DNA of 62,996 bases from assembly GCA_028875855.1 (NCBI GenBank), contig JAGWVA010000016.1, forward strand, positions 1 through 62,996, written 5' to 3'. The DNA is from Paracoccaceae bacterium (lineage in GTDB: Bacteria; Pseudomonadota; Alphaproteobacteria; Rhodobacterales; Rhodobacteraceae). The notes under the pieces were generated by a model. The model did no database searches, was not told the origin of the DNA, and saw nothing but the letters and a program-made list of their open reading frames with translations. The position numbers were made by a program, and so were the translations under genes. This document shows, one piece after another, positions 1 to 6,895 of the stretch. The stretch's first letter is position 1; every line of letters begins with the position of its first letter.

Positions 1-75
1 GAGCGTCTGGGTCAGGATGAAGGCGGCGGGCCGGTCGGTCAGCGGGAAGGGCTGGGACGGGGTCGGTTCGGACAC
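1..75 (-). CDS. 5' end of an unidentified protein (cut by window edge)
   Basis: Only the first 25 codons are visible, read leftwards from a GTG at 75 with an AGGAG-like ribosome site just upstream. The peptide begins VSEPTPSQPF and shows no recognisable domain. The gene is divergent from the GT2 glycosyltransferase at 205. In comparable clusters such a neighbour can be an integral-membrane GT39/ArnT-type transferase, but nothing in these 25 residues proves that. The 129-base divergent spacer contains the small inverted repeat AAGAG-CA-CTCTT at 105-116. Confidence 0.5.
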   Translation of the reverse strand, partial: MSEPTPSQPFPLTDRPAAFILTQTL

Positions 76-204
76 GGGGGGCGCTCCTGTCGGTTCGGGC
101 TGGAAAGAGCACTCTTCCGTCTTGTCGGCAAGCGTGTTTTCCTTTCTAACGCAGGGCGCGCGCCCGGTGCCGCGCGCCTTCCGGGCGAACACGCAGGATC
201 TGAC

Positions 205-1179
205 ATGCCTCATCAAAGCCTTTGCGTCATCATTCCCGTCCTGAACGAGGAACGGATGATCGGCCCGCTGGCCGAGGCGCTCTTTCCGGTGCTGGAGGGG
301 ACGGGCCTCGACTGGTCGGTCCTTTTCGTCGATGACGGATCGACCGATGGCACGATGGCCGGTATCCGGGCCCTCGCCGCAGGCAATCCCCGTGTCAAGG
401 CGCTGTCCTTCAGCCGCAACTTCGGCAAGGAACAGGCGATGGCGGCGGGTCTGCGCGCGGCCGATGCGGATGCGGTGATCCTGATGGATGCCGACCTCCA
501 GCATCCGCCCGCCGCGATCCCCGCGTTCGTCGCACAGTGGAAGGCGGGCGCGCAGATCGTCTATGGCCAGCGCGGCAACCGCGAGGCCGACAGCTTCATG
601 CGCCGGGCGACCTCGGACGCGTTCCACGCGGTCTATGGCGCGATGGCGGGCGGGCGGCTGCCGCGCGGGATCGTCGATTTCGTGCTGCTCGACCGGGCGG
701 CGGTGGCGGCGATGAACCGGCTGGACGAACGCGCGCGCTTCACCAAGGGGATGTTCGCCTGGATCGGCTTCCGCGCGGCGGTGGTGCCCTTCGACTCGCC
801 CGATCGCCTGATCGGAGAAACGCGGTTCAACTATCTGAAACTCCTGCGGTTTGCGCTGGACGGGATTGCGTCGTTCTCGACCCTGCCGCTTCGGATGTGG
901 ACCTATATCGGCGGCACGATCTCGTTGCTCGCGCTGATTTACGCGGCCTATTTCCTGATCAAGACGCTGCTCTTTCACACCGATGTGCCGGGCTTTCCCT
1001 CGATCATCGTGTCGATCATGTTCTTCTCGGGCGTCCAGCTTCTGTCGCTGGGGATCATCGGCGAATACGTGGGGCGCATCTTCGAAGAGGTGAAGCGCCG
1101 CCCGCTTTACATCGTGGCCGAGACGGTCGGGATGGAGGCTCCGGCAGAGATTGCCCCCGACAAGGCCCCCGATGCCTGA
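205..1179 (+). CDS. Polyprenyl-phosphate glycosyltransferase, GT2 family (GtrB/ArnC/DPM1-like)
   Basis: This 324-residue protein should transfer a sugar from a nucleotide donor to undecaprenyl phosphate at the cytoplasmic face of the inner membrane. The N-terminal GT-A domain opens with a typical CVIIPVLNEE strand, has FVDDGSTDGT near residue 41 and the metal-binding DAD at 95-97 followed by LQHPP. Two C-terminal membrane helices (about 235-260 and 267-290) and the IGEYVGRI tail are characteristic of GtrB/ArnC proteins. It overlaps the next gene by 8 bases, so it is the first gene of a three-gene operon with a deacetylase and GtrA. The actual sugar cannot be read from sequence. Confidence 0.9.
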   Translation: MPHQSLCVIIPVLNEERMIGPLAEALFPVLEGTGLDWSVLFVDDGSTDGTMAGIRALAAGNPRVKALSFSRNFGKEQAMAAGLRAADADAVILMDADLQHPPAAIPAFVAQWKAGAQIVYGQRGNREADSFMRRATSDAFHAVYGAMAGGRLPRGIVDFVLLDRAAVAAMNRLDERARFTKGMFAWIGFRAAVVPFDSPDRLIGETRFNYLKLLRFALDGIASFSTLPLRMWTYIGGTISLLALIYAAYFLIKTLLFHTDVPGFPSIIVSIMFFSGVQLLSLGIIGEYVGRIFEEVKRRPLYIVAETVGMEAPAEIAPDKAPDA

Positions 1180-2032
1180 GGCCCCCCGCGTCATCCTGTG
1201 CGCTGACGACTATGCGCAGGCGCCCGGGATCAGCGAGGGGATTCTCAGGCTCGCCGGGGCCGGGCGGCTTTCGGCGACAAGCGCGATGGTGCACATGCCG
1301 GGCTGGGCTATGGACGCGCGCCGCGCGGTCGGGCTGCGCGACCGGATGTCGCTGGGCCTGCACCTGACGCTGACCCATGGCGCGCCGCTCGGGCCGATGC
1401 CGCGGCTCGCGCCGGGGGGGATGTTTCCGCCTCTGGGTCGGCTGATGAAGCTTGCGCTCACGGGGCGGCTGATGCGGCCGGAGATGCGGGCCGAGATCGC
1501 GGCCGAGATCGCCCGCCAGCTTGATGCCTTCGAGGCAGAGGCCGGCGCGCCCGATCATGTCGATGGTCACCAGCATGTCCATGTCCTGCCGGGGATCGCG
1601 GGGCCACTCTTGGCCGCGATCCGCACCCGCTATGCCGGGCGCGGGGTGCTGTTGCGCGATCCGCATGACCGGCTCAAGGCGCTGATCGGGCGGGGATCGG
1701 CGGTCAAGGCGGCCTTTGTCGGCACGCTTGCGACAGGCTTCGCCGCCCGCGCGCGCGCCGCGGGGGCCGTGACGAACGAAGGCTTTTCGGGCTATTCCGA
1801 TTTCGGTCCAGTGCCTTACGCGCAGGAGTTCCCACGGTTTCTCAAGGCGCTCGGCCCCCGGCCGATGGTGATGTGCCACCCTGGCCTCGGGCGGGACGCG
1901 GACGATCCCATCGCCGCCCGGCGCGAAGAAGAGTTCGCCCACCTGATGAACCTGCCGGGCCTGCCGGACTGGCTGTGGCACCCGCGACGCGGGCCGAGGG
2001 GACAGATCGACTGGAGGGGGGGCGGCGCATGA
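1172..2032 (+). CDS. ChbG/HpnK (YdjC)-family carbohydrate deacetylase, NaxD-like by context
   Basis: A 286-residue metal-dependent sugar de-N-acetylase of the YdjC fold. Visible signatures are CADDYAQAPGIS at the N-terminus (metal-binding Asp pair), DGHQHVHVLPG in the middle (the HxH metal ligands) and MCHPG near the end. I chose the ATG at 1172, inside the end of the GT2 gene, because ADDY then sits about ten residues in as usual; a TTG at 1151 is possible but less likely. It sits between a GtrB-like transferase and GtrA, so its substrate is probably a polyprenyl-phosphate-linked N-acetylhexosamine, as described for Francisella NaxD. HpnK-type hopanoid work is an alternative, but no hopanoid genes are nearby. 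Confidence 0.85.
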   Translation: MPEAPRVILCADDYAQAPGISEGILRLAGAGRLSATSAMVHMPGWAMDARRAVGLRDRMSLGLHLTLTHGAPLGPMPRLAPGGMFPPLGRLMKLALTGRLMRPEMRAEIAAEIARQLDAFEAEAGAPDHVDGHQHVHVLPGIAGPLLAAIRTRYAGRGVLLRDPHDRLKALIGRGSAVKAAFVGTLATGFAARARAAGAVTNEGFSGYSDFGPVPYAQEFPRFLKALGPRPMVMCHPGLGRDADDPIAARREEEFAHLMNLPGLPDWLWHPRRGPRGQIDWRGGGA

Positions 2033-2442
2033 CGGACCACGAACCCCGCACCTCCGGCCTTGCGCATTGGCTGGGCTTTCTCGTCTCCGGCGGCACGGCT
2101 TTCGTCACCGACGCCGGTGTGCTGAAGCTTCTGCTGTGGCTCACGCCGATGTCGCCGCTGGTCTGCCGCCTGTTCTCGATCGCCACCGCGATGGTCGTGG
2201 GTTGGCAGATGCAGCGCCGCTTCACCTTCGGCCTGAAGACACCCGGCACGATCCGCGAATTCCTTCAGTTCGCCTCGGTCGCCTGGACCTCGTCGGCGGT
2301 GAACTACGGGCTGTTCGCGGGTCTGCTGATGGTCCTGCCGGGGCGGCCGGTCTTCCTGTCGATGTTCCTCAGTTCCGGTCTTGCCATGGTCGTGTCCTAC
2401 CTTGGCTACCGGCTTTACGTCTTCCGCGGCGGCAGGCGCTAA
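2029..2442 (+). CDS. GtrA-family membrane protein
   Basis: A 137-residue protein with four predicted membrane helices. It matches GtrA/DPMS1: an early FLVSGGTAFVTDAGVL helix, a QRRFTF junction, and a final SYLGYRLYVFR segment. GtrA proteins are thought to flip or help move polyprenyl-phosphate sugars across the inner membrane. The ATG overlaps the stop of the deacetylase gene (ATGA), so translation is likely coupled. Its 3' end overlaps the convergent DapA-like gene by four bases. With the two upstream genes it forms a lipid-linked sugar synthesis, trimming and translocation set. Confidence 0.88.
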   Translation: MTDHEPRTSGLAHWLGFLVSGGTAFVTDAGVLKLLLWLTPMSPLVCRLFSIATAMVVGWQMQRRFTFGLKTPGTIREFLQFASVAWTSSAVNYGLFAGLLMVLPGRPVFLSMFLSSGLAMVVSYLGYRLYVFRGGRR

Positions 2443-3362
2443 AACCCGAGGGACGCGAGCCGCCGTTCCTGCCGCGCGATGAGGAAATCGACCTCGGCCC
2501 GCGCCTCGGGGCCGAGGCTGCCGCCCGGCGCGCGCAGCGCGTCATGGGCGATGGCGCCGCGCTTGGCGAGGATGTATTTGCGCACCGCAAGGCCACGGCC
2601 CGGCTGCGCCTCGTAGCGGACAAGCGGCAGGTAGGCGTCGAAGATGTCCTGCATCCGCGCGCGGTCGCCCGCGCGGTGGGCGGCGACGACACCGGCCATC
2701 ATCTCGGGGAAGGCGAACCCCGTCATCGCGCCATCCGCCCCGCGCGCCAGTTCCTCGGGCAGGAATTGCCCGCCATTGCCGCACAGGATCGCGATGCGCC
2801 GCGCGCCCGCGGACTCGGCCCGGCGCAGCGCGGTGATCTTTTCCAGCCCCGGCCAGTCCTCGTGTTTCAGCATCACGCAGGTCGGGTTCTCGGCCACGAT
2901 GCGCAGGATCACCTTGGCGGGGGTCTTCACCCCGGTGACCAGCGGGAAATCCTGCAGCACATAGGGGATCGGCCCAAGCGCGCGCGAGACATGGCCGAAG
3001 TAATCGGCCAGTTCGTCGTCCGACCCCAGACCCGCGCCCGGCTGCACCATGACGCCCGCGGCGCCCGCCTCGACCACCGCCTGCGCCAGTTCCGCCATCG
3101 CGGCCAGACCGGGGGCAGAAACGCCGACGACGACCGGCACCGCGCCCGCAACCGCCGTCAGCACCCGCGCCACCACCGCGCGGGATTCGGCGGCCGTCAG
3201 CTTCGGCGCCTCGCCCATCACGCCCAGCAGCGTGAGCCCCGTCGCCCCGCGTTCGAGGTAGAAGGCCACCATCCGGTCGATGGAGTCGAAATCGATCGAC
3301 CCGTCCGGCAGGAAGGGTGTGGCGGCGATGGTGAAAACGCCGGCGGCGGTCGCGTCGAGCAT
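2439..3362 (-). CDS. DapA/dihydrodipicolinate synthase superfamily lyase, substrate unknown
   Basis: A 307-residue TIM-barrel class I aldolase of the DapA/NAL superfamily. The Schiff-base lysine is K166 (VMLKHEDW). Other canonical residues are changed: the GTTGE pocket reads GVMGE (48-49) and the YNxPxRTG motif reads QDFPLVTG, so the proton-relay tyrosine is Gln137. This makes true dihydrodipicolinate synthase activity unlikely; a role as a 2-keto acid aldolase or dehydratase in sugar-acid or aromatic degradation is more plausible. It is a single gene transcribed towards gtrA, with nothing obvious in the 209-base stretch upstream. Confidence 0.8.
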   Translation of the reverse strand: MLDATAAGVFTIAATPFLPDGSIDFDSIDRMVAFYLERGATGLTLLGVMGEAPKLTAAESRAVVARVLTAVAGAVPVVVGVSAPGLAAMAELAQAVVEAGAAGVMVQPGAGLGSDDELADYFGHVSRALGPIPYVLQDFPLVTGVKTPAKVILRIVAENPTCVMLKHEDWPGLEKITALRRAESAGARRIAILCGNGGQFLPEELARGADGAMTGFAFPEMMAGVVAAHRAGDRARMQDIFDAYLPLVRYEAQPGRGLAVRKYILAKRGAIAHDALRAPGGSLGPEARAEVDFLIARQERRLASLGF

Positions 3363-3571
3363 GGGGCCTCCTTCGAACGGGCGGGTCGAGCGGGGGCGAT
3401 CATGGCGACAGGGCCCGGTGGCGGCAAGGGGGCGCGACGGGGATGTGGGACAAAGGCCACGCTTTACCCCGACGAACGGCCTTTGCCTTGCAGGACGGGG
3501 AGGGCGTGCCTACCTCTTGCACCGGGACTGCTGCCGATGTTGCCGCACCCGGCCTGCGCTTTGGGGAAGAT

Positions 3572-4621
3572 GTGAGAACCACGTTCGAATATTTCCGTGG
3601 CGCCCTTGGGGTCACGCTTCTCGGGCTTGTTGCAGCCTTCGTGCTGGGGCTGGTTCAGGGCGGGCATTTCGATGACGGGATCAGCTTTCTGGTCGTCTGT
3701 CTCGCGCTGACCGTGCTGGAAATCTCGCTGTCCTTCGACAATGCCGTGGTGAACGCCAACACGTTGCAGGGCATGTCCCTACTCTGGCAGCGGCGCTTCC
3801 TGACCTGGGGCATCGTCGTCGCCGTTTTCGGGATGCGCCTTCTGTTCCCGCTGCTGATCGTGGCGATTGCCGCGGATCTGGGGCCGCTCGATGCGCTGCA
3901 CATGGCGATGTTTCACCCCGACCGCTATGCCGAGGTGATCTCGCACGCGCATTTGCAGATCGCGGCCTTCGGCGGCACCTTCCTGATGATGGTGGCGCTG
4001 CACTACTTCATCGACGAAGCCAAGGACGTGGACTGGATCGCCCGGATCGAGTGCAAACTGCGCGCCTGTGCCGCGGCGCAGGGGCTCGAGGTTGCCTTCG
4101 TGCTGGTGGTGATCCTCGGCTTTGCCGCGATGCTGCCCGCGGACAAGGTGGACGGCTACATGATGGCCGCCATCGCCGGGCTGCTGAGCTATTCGCTGGT
4201 GCGCGGCGTGGGGCGGATGCTCGACGGCGGGGGCGGCGCGCGGCGGGCTCTGGCGGTCGGGGGGCTGGGCGCGTTTCTCTACCTCGAACTGCTGGACGCA
4301 AGCTTTTCCTTCGACGGCGTCGTGGGCGCCTTCGCCATGACCGACAACCTGTTCCTGATCGCCATCGGGCTTGGGATCGGCGCGGTCTATGTGCGGTCGA
4401 TGACGGTGATGCTGGTCGAGAAGGGCACGCTGTCGCAGTTCCGCTATCTGGAACACGGGGCGTTCTATTCGATCATGGTGCTGTCGTTCATCATGTTCGT
4501 CGAGACGCAGATCGAGGTGTCGGAAATGGCCACAGGCGCGGTCGGCGTCGTGCTGATCGCCGCCGCGCTCTGGTCGTCGGTGCGCCACAACCGGCGGCTC
4601 GCGGAGAAAGAGCGCGCCTGA
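3572..4621 (+). CDS. DUF475 (TerC-like) integral membrane protein
   Basis: A 349-residue, roughly nine-helix membrane protein. Paired acidic membrane motifs, EISLSFDNAVVNA near the N-terminus and LELLDASFSFDGVVGAFA in the second half, are diagnostic of the DUF475 / TerC-like group, proposed to handle metal ions. I start at the GTG at 3572 because it gives the family's usual N-terminus (RTTFEYFRG) after a GGGGAAG stretch; the open frame reaches back to 3443, but that stretch looks non-coding. The gene is monocistronic and convergent with gabT. Substrate and physiological role are unknown. Confidence 0.85.
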   Translation: MRTTFEYFRGALGVTLLGLVAAFVLGLVQGGHFDDGISFLVVCLALTVLEISLSFDNAVVNANTLQGMSLLWQRRFLTWGIVVAVFGMRLLFPLLIVAIAADLGPLDALHMAMFHPDRYAEVISHAHLQIAAFGGTFLMMVALHYFIDEAKDVDWIARIECKLRACAAAQGLEVAFVLVVILGFAAMLPADKVDGYMMAAIAGLLSYSLVRGVGRMLDGGGGARRALAVGGLGAFLYLELLDASFSFDGVVGAFAMTDNLFLIAIGLGIGAVYVRSMTVMLVEKGTLSQFRYLEHGAFYSIMVLSFIMFVETQIEVSEMATGAVGVVLIAAALWSSVRHNRRLAEKERA

Positions 4622-4709
4622 GCGCGGCTTGTGGCATGTGCCTGCTTCGACGCTCTTCCGCCCTCATCGCAAGAGTTAAGCGGGTCACCCCGCGCCCGAA
4701 GGTCCGGCC

Positions 4710-5987
4710 TCAGACCGCCTTGAGCGCGATCTCCAGCTTGTCGAGCCCTTCGTGCAGATGCGCCTCGGGGATCGTCAGGGGCGCAAGGATGCGGATCGTG
4801 TTGGCATAGTAGCCGCAGGACAGAAGGATCAGGCCCGCGTCCAGCGCCGCCGCCGTCACGGCCTTGGTCGCATCCGGGTCGGGGTCGTTGCCGCCGCGTT
4901 CCTTCACCAGTTCGAACGCCACCATCGCCCCCAGCCCGCGCACGTCGCCGATGGGGCGCAGCGTGTTCGACTGCTTGAACGCGTGGAGCCGCTTGAGCAT
5001 GACCTCGCCCAGCCAGGTCGCGCGCTCGCACAGCTTTTCCTCTTCGATCACGTCCAGCACCGCCAGCGCTGCCGCGCAGGAGATCGGGTTGCCGGCATAG
5101 GTGCCGCCAAGCCCGCCCGGCTCCACCCCGTCCATGATCTCGGCCTTGCCGATCACGCCCGAGATCGGGAAGCCCCCGCCAAGCGCCTTGGCGACGGGGA
5201 TGATGTCGGGCTCGATCCCGAAATGCTCGGTCGCGAAAACCTTGCCGGTGCGGGCAAAGCCGGTCTGAACCTCGTCCGCGACAAGGCAGATGCCGTGCTG
5301 GTCGCAGATCTCGCGCAGGCGGCGCATGAAGGTGACGGGCGTCTGGTAGAAGCCGCCTTCGCCCTGCACCGGCTCGATCACGATGGCGGCGACGTCGGTG
5401 GGGTTGATGTCGGCCTTGAAGATATGCGCCAGCGCATGCAGCGCCTCGTCTTCCGTGGTGCCGTGATGCGGGATCGGGAAGGGGCAGTGGAAGACGCCGG
5501 GCGCGGCCGGGGTGCCGGGGGTGCGGTAGGGCACGGCCTTGCCGGTCATCGACACGGTGAGCTGCGTGCGCCCGTGAAAGGCGCCGGTGAAGGTGATGAT
5601 CCCCTGCCGCTTCGTATAGGCGCGGGCGATCTTCACCGCGTTCTCGGTCGCCTCGGCCCCGGTGGTGAAGAAGATCGTTTTGGCGTTCGCGATCGGCGCC
5701 AGCGCGTTCAGCCGCTCGGCCAGTTCCAAGTAGCTGTCATAGCCCGTGACCTGCCAGGCGAGGTGGGCGTATTTCTCGAGCTGACCTTGGGCGGCTGCGA
5801 CGACCTTGGGGTGCATGTGCCCGGTGTTCGTCACCGCGATCCCCGAGGCGAAATCGATGTAGCGGTTGCCCTCGACGTCCCACAACTCGGCGTTTTTCGC
5901 GCGCTCCACGAAGATCGGCGCACCGGTCACCACGCCGCGCGGAACGGCGGCCTGACGACGCGCGACAAGGCTTGCATTGCTGATCAT
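4710..5987 (-). CDS. gabT: 4-aminobutyrate aminotransferase (class III, PLP)
   Basis: A 425-residue cytoplasmic PLP enzyme converting GABA plus 2-oxoglutarate to succinate semialdehyde plus glutamate. Recognisable segments include DVEGNRYIDFASGIAV, TTGAEATENAVKIAR, GAFHGRT, IEPVQGEGG, the PLP-aspartate region VADEVQTGFARTG, the Schiff-base lysine in PVAKALGGGFP, and GGLGGTYAGNPI. All match E. coli GabT along the full length. Two ATGs compete; I prefer 5987 because AGGGA lies at normal spacing from it and too close to the one at 5993. It follows a GntR gene on the same strand by 104 bases. No gabD is nearby. Confidence 0.93.
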   Translation of the reverse strand: MISNASLVARRQAAVPRGVVTGAPIFVERAKNAELWDVEGNRYIDFASGIAVTNTGHMHPKVVAAAQGQLEKYAHLAWQVTGYDSYLELAERLNALAPIANAKTIFFTTGAEATENAVKIARAYTKRQGIITFTGAFHGRTQLTVSMTGKAVPYRTPGTPAAPGVFHCPFPIPHHGTTEDEALHALAHIFKADINPTDVAAIVIEPVQGEGGFYQTPVTFMRRLREICDQHGICLVADEVQTGFARTGKVFATEHFGIEPDIIPVAKALGGGFPISGVIGKAEIMDGVEPGGLGGTYAGNPISCAAALAVLDVIEEEKLCERATWLGEVMLKRLHAFKQSNTLRPIGDVRGLGAMVAFELVKERGGNDPDPDATKAVTAAALDAGLILLSCGYYANTIRILAPLTIPEAHLHEGLDKLEIALKAV

Positions 5988-6091
5988 GTCCATATCCCTG
6001 GTCTGGCCGGGTGTCGTGGCACGAAGGCCCGCCCCGGCGTCTGCGATGACAAAGCCTAGCCGGGGCCTGCGCCCGCCGCAACGGGTGCGGA

Positions 6092-6766
6092 TCAGGCGGC
6101 CAGCACGCCCGAGGCAAGGCAATGCCGCACGCCCCCGTCGATATGGGCGCGCAAGATCTCTTGCGCGCGGGCGGCGTCGCGATCCATGGCGGCGGCCAGC
6201 AGTTCGCGATGCTCGCGCGCCGCCGTCTCGCCGCGGAAGGTCAGCACGCGCATCTGATAGCGCAGATATTTGTCGAAGACCGAGCTGTGCACCGCGACCA
6301 GTTCGCGCGATCCGCAGGCCGCGATCAGCGCGCGGTGGAATTCCCAGTCGTAGCGCTTCCATTCCTCTTTCACGGAATGGTCGCCCGCCATCATCCGCAG
6401 TTCCATCTGGTGCAGCTTGTGATGCGCCGCGACCAGCCCCGCCTCCCAGTCGATGCCGCCGGCGGCAAAGGACAGCGCCAGCGCGTGGCATTCCAGCAGC
6501 GTGCGCAGCGTCGCGATGTCGTGCAGGTTCTCGGCCGAGACCGGCGCCACCTCGAAGCCGCGCTGGCCTTCGGCCAGCACGAAGCCCTCGGCCGCGAGCC
6601 GGTTCAGCGTCTCGCGCAGGGTCGAGACCGAAACGCCGTAGCGGCTGCGCATCTGGTCGAGCCTGAGTTTCTCACCCGGCTTGAGATGGCCGAAGATGAT
6701 GTCATGCCGGATCTGGGCATGGGCTTCTTCGGCGACGCTGGCAGTGCTGTCGATGAGATTTGGCAT
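6092..6766 (-). CDS. GntR-family (FCD domain) transcriptional regulator
   Basis: A 224-residue one-component regulator. The N-terminal winged helix-turn-helix reads LRLDQMRSRYGVSVSTLRETLNRL and is followed by the GFEVAPVSAENLHDI linker. The C-terminal all-helical FCD effector domain keeps the DWEFHRALI and EHRELL metal and ligand motifs. The ATG at 6766 is preceded by AAGGA at good spacing. It is divergent from quiC across a 129-base spacer holding a perfect 10-base palindrome, so control of quiC is likely. gabT lies downstream on the same strand, so CsiR-like control of GABA use is an alternative. It is clearly related to the GntR protein at 10079. Confidence 0.9.
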   Translation of the reverse strand: MPNLIDSTASVAEEAHAQIRHDIIFGHLKPGEKLRLDQMRSRYGVSVSTLRETLNRLAAEGFVLAEGQRGFEVAPVSAENLHDIATLRTLLECHALALSFAAGGIDWEAGLVAAHHKLHQMELRMMAGDHSVKEEWKRYDWEFHRALIAACGSRELVAVHSSVFDKYLRYQMRVLTFRGETAAREHRELLAAAMDRDAARAQEILRAHIDGGVRHCLASGVLAA

Positions 6767-6788
6767 AATCTCATTCCTTCCGGTCTTC

Positions 6789-6798
6789 ATCATATGAT
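6789..6798. promoter_or_regulatory. Candidate GntR operator (perfect palindrome ATCATATGAT)
   Basis: A perfect 10-base palindrome in the AT-rich spacer between the divergent GntR gene and quiC, 22 bases before the regulator's ATG and about 97 bases before that of quiC. FCD-type GntR proteins bind short palindromes of this size, so it is a reasonable self- and target-gene operator. Inference from position and symmetry only. Confidence 0.4.
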
Positions 6799-6895
6799 AA
6801 GCTTCCACAACATAGCCAAGCTTCGGGCCGATGGCGAGGGGTGCGGTGACGCAACCCGCATCCGGGCCCCGAAAATCGATCTTGTGGAGGACCCC

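Noticed and set aside
17-244. A 75-codon plus-strand frame at the left edge
   Set aside because: It overlaps the GT2 start and the minus-strand gene start at 75, has no ribosome site and reads as low-complexity sequence.
3443-3571. Extension of the DUF475 protein upstream to 3443
   Set aside because: The added 43 residues do not look like part of the family, and the GTG at 3572 gives the typical N-terminus.
4680-4693. GCGGG-TCAC-CCCGC hairpin between the DUF475 gene and gabT as a terminator
   Set aside because: The stem is only five bases and there is no T-run.
4752-6059. A 435-codon plus-strand frame opposite gabT
   Set aside because: gabT matches its family along the full length on the other strand; this frame is a shadow.
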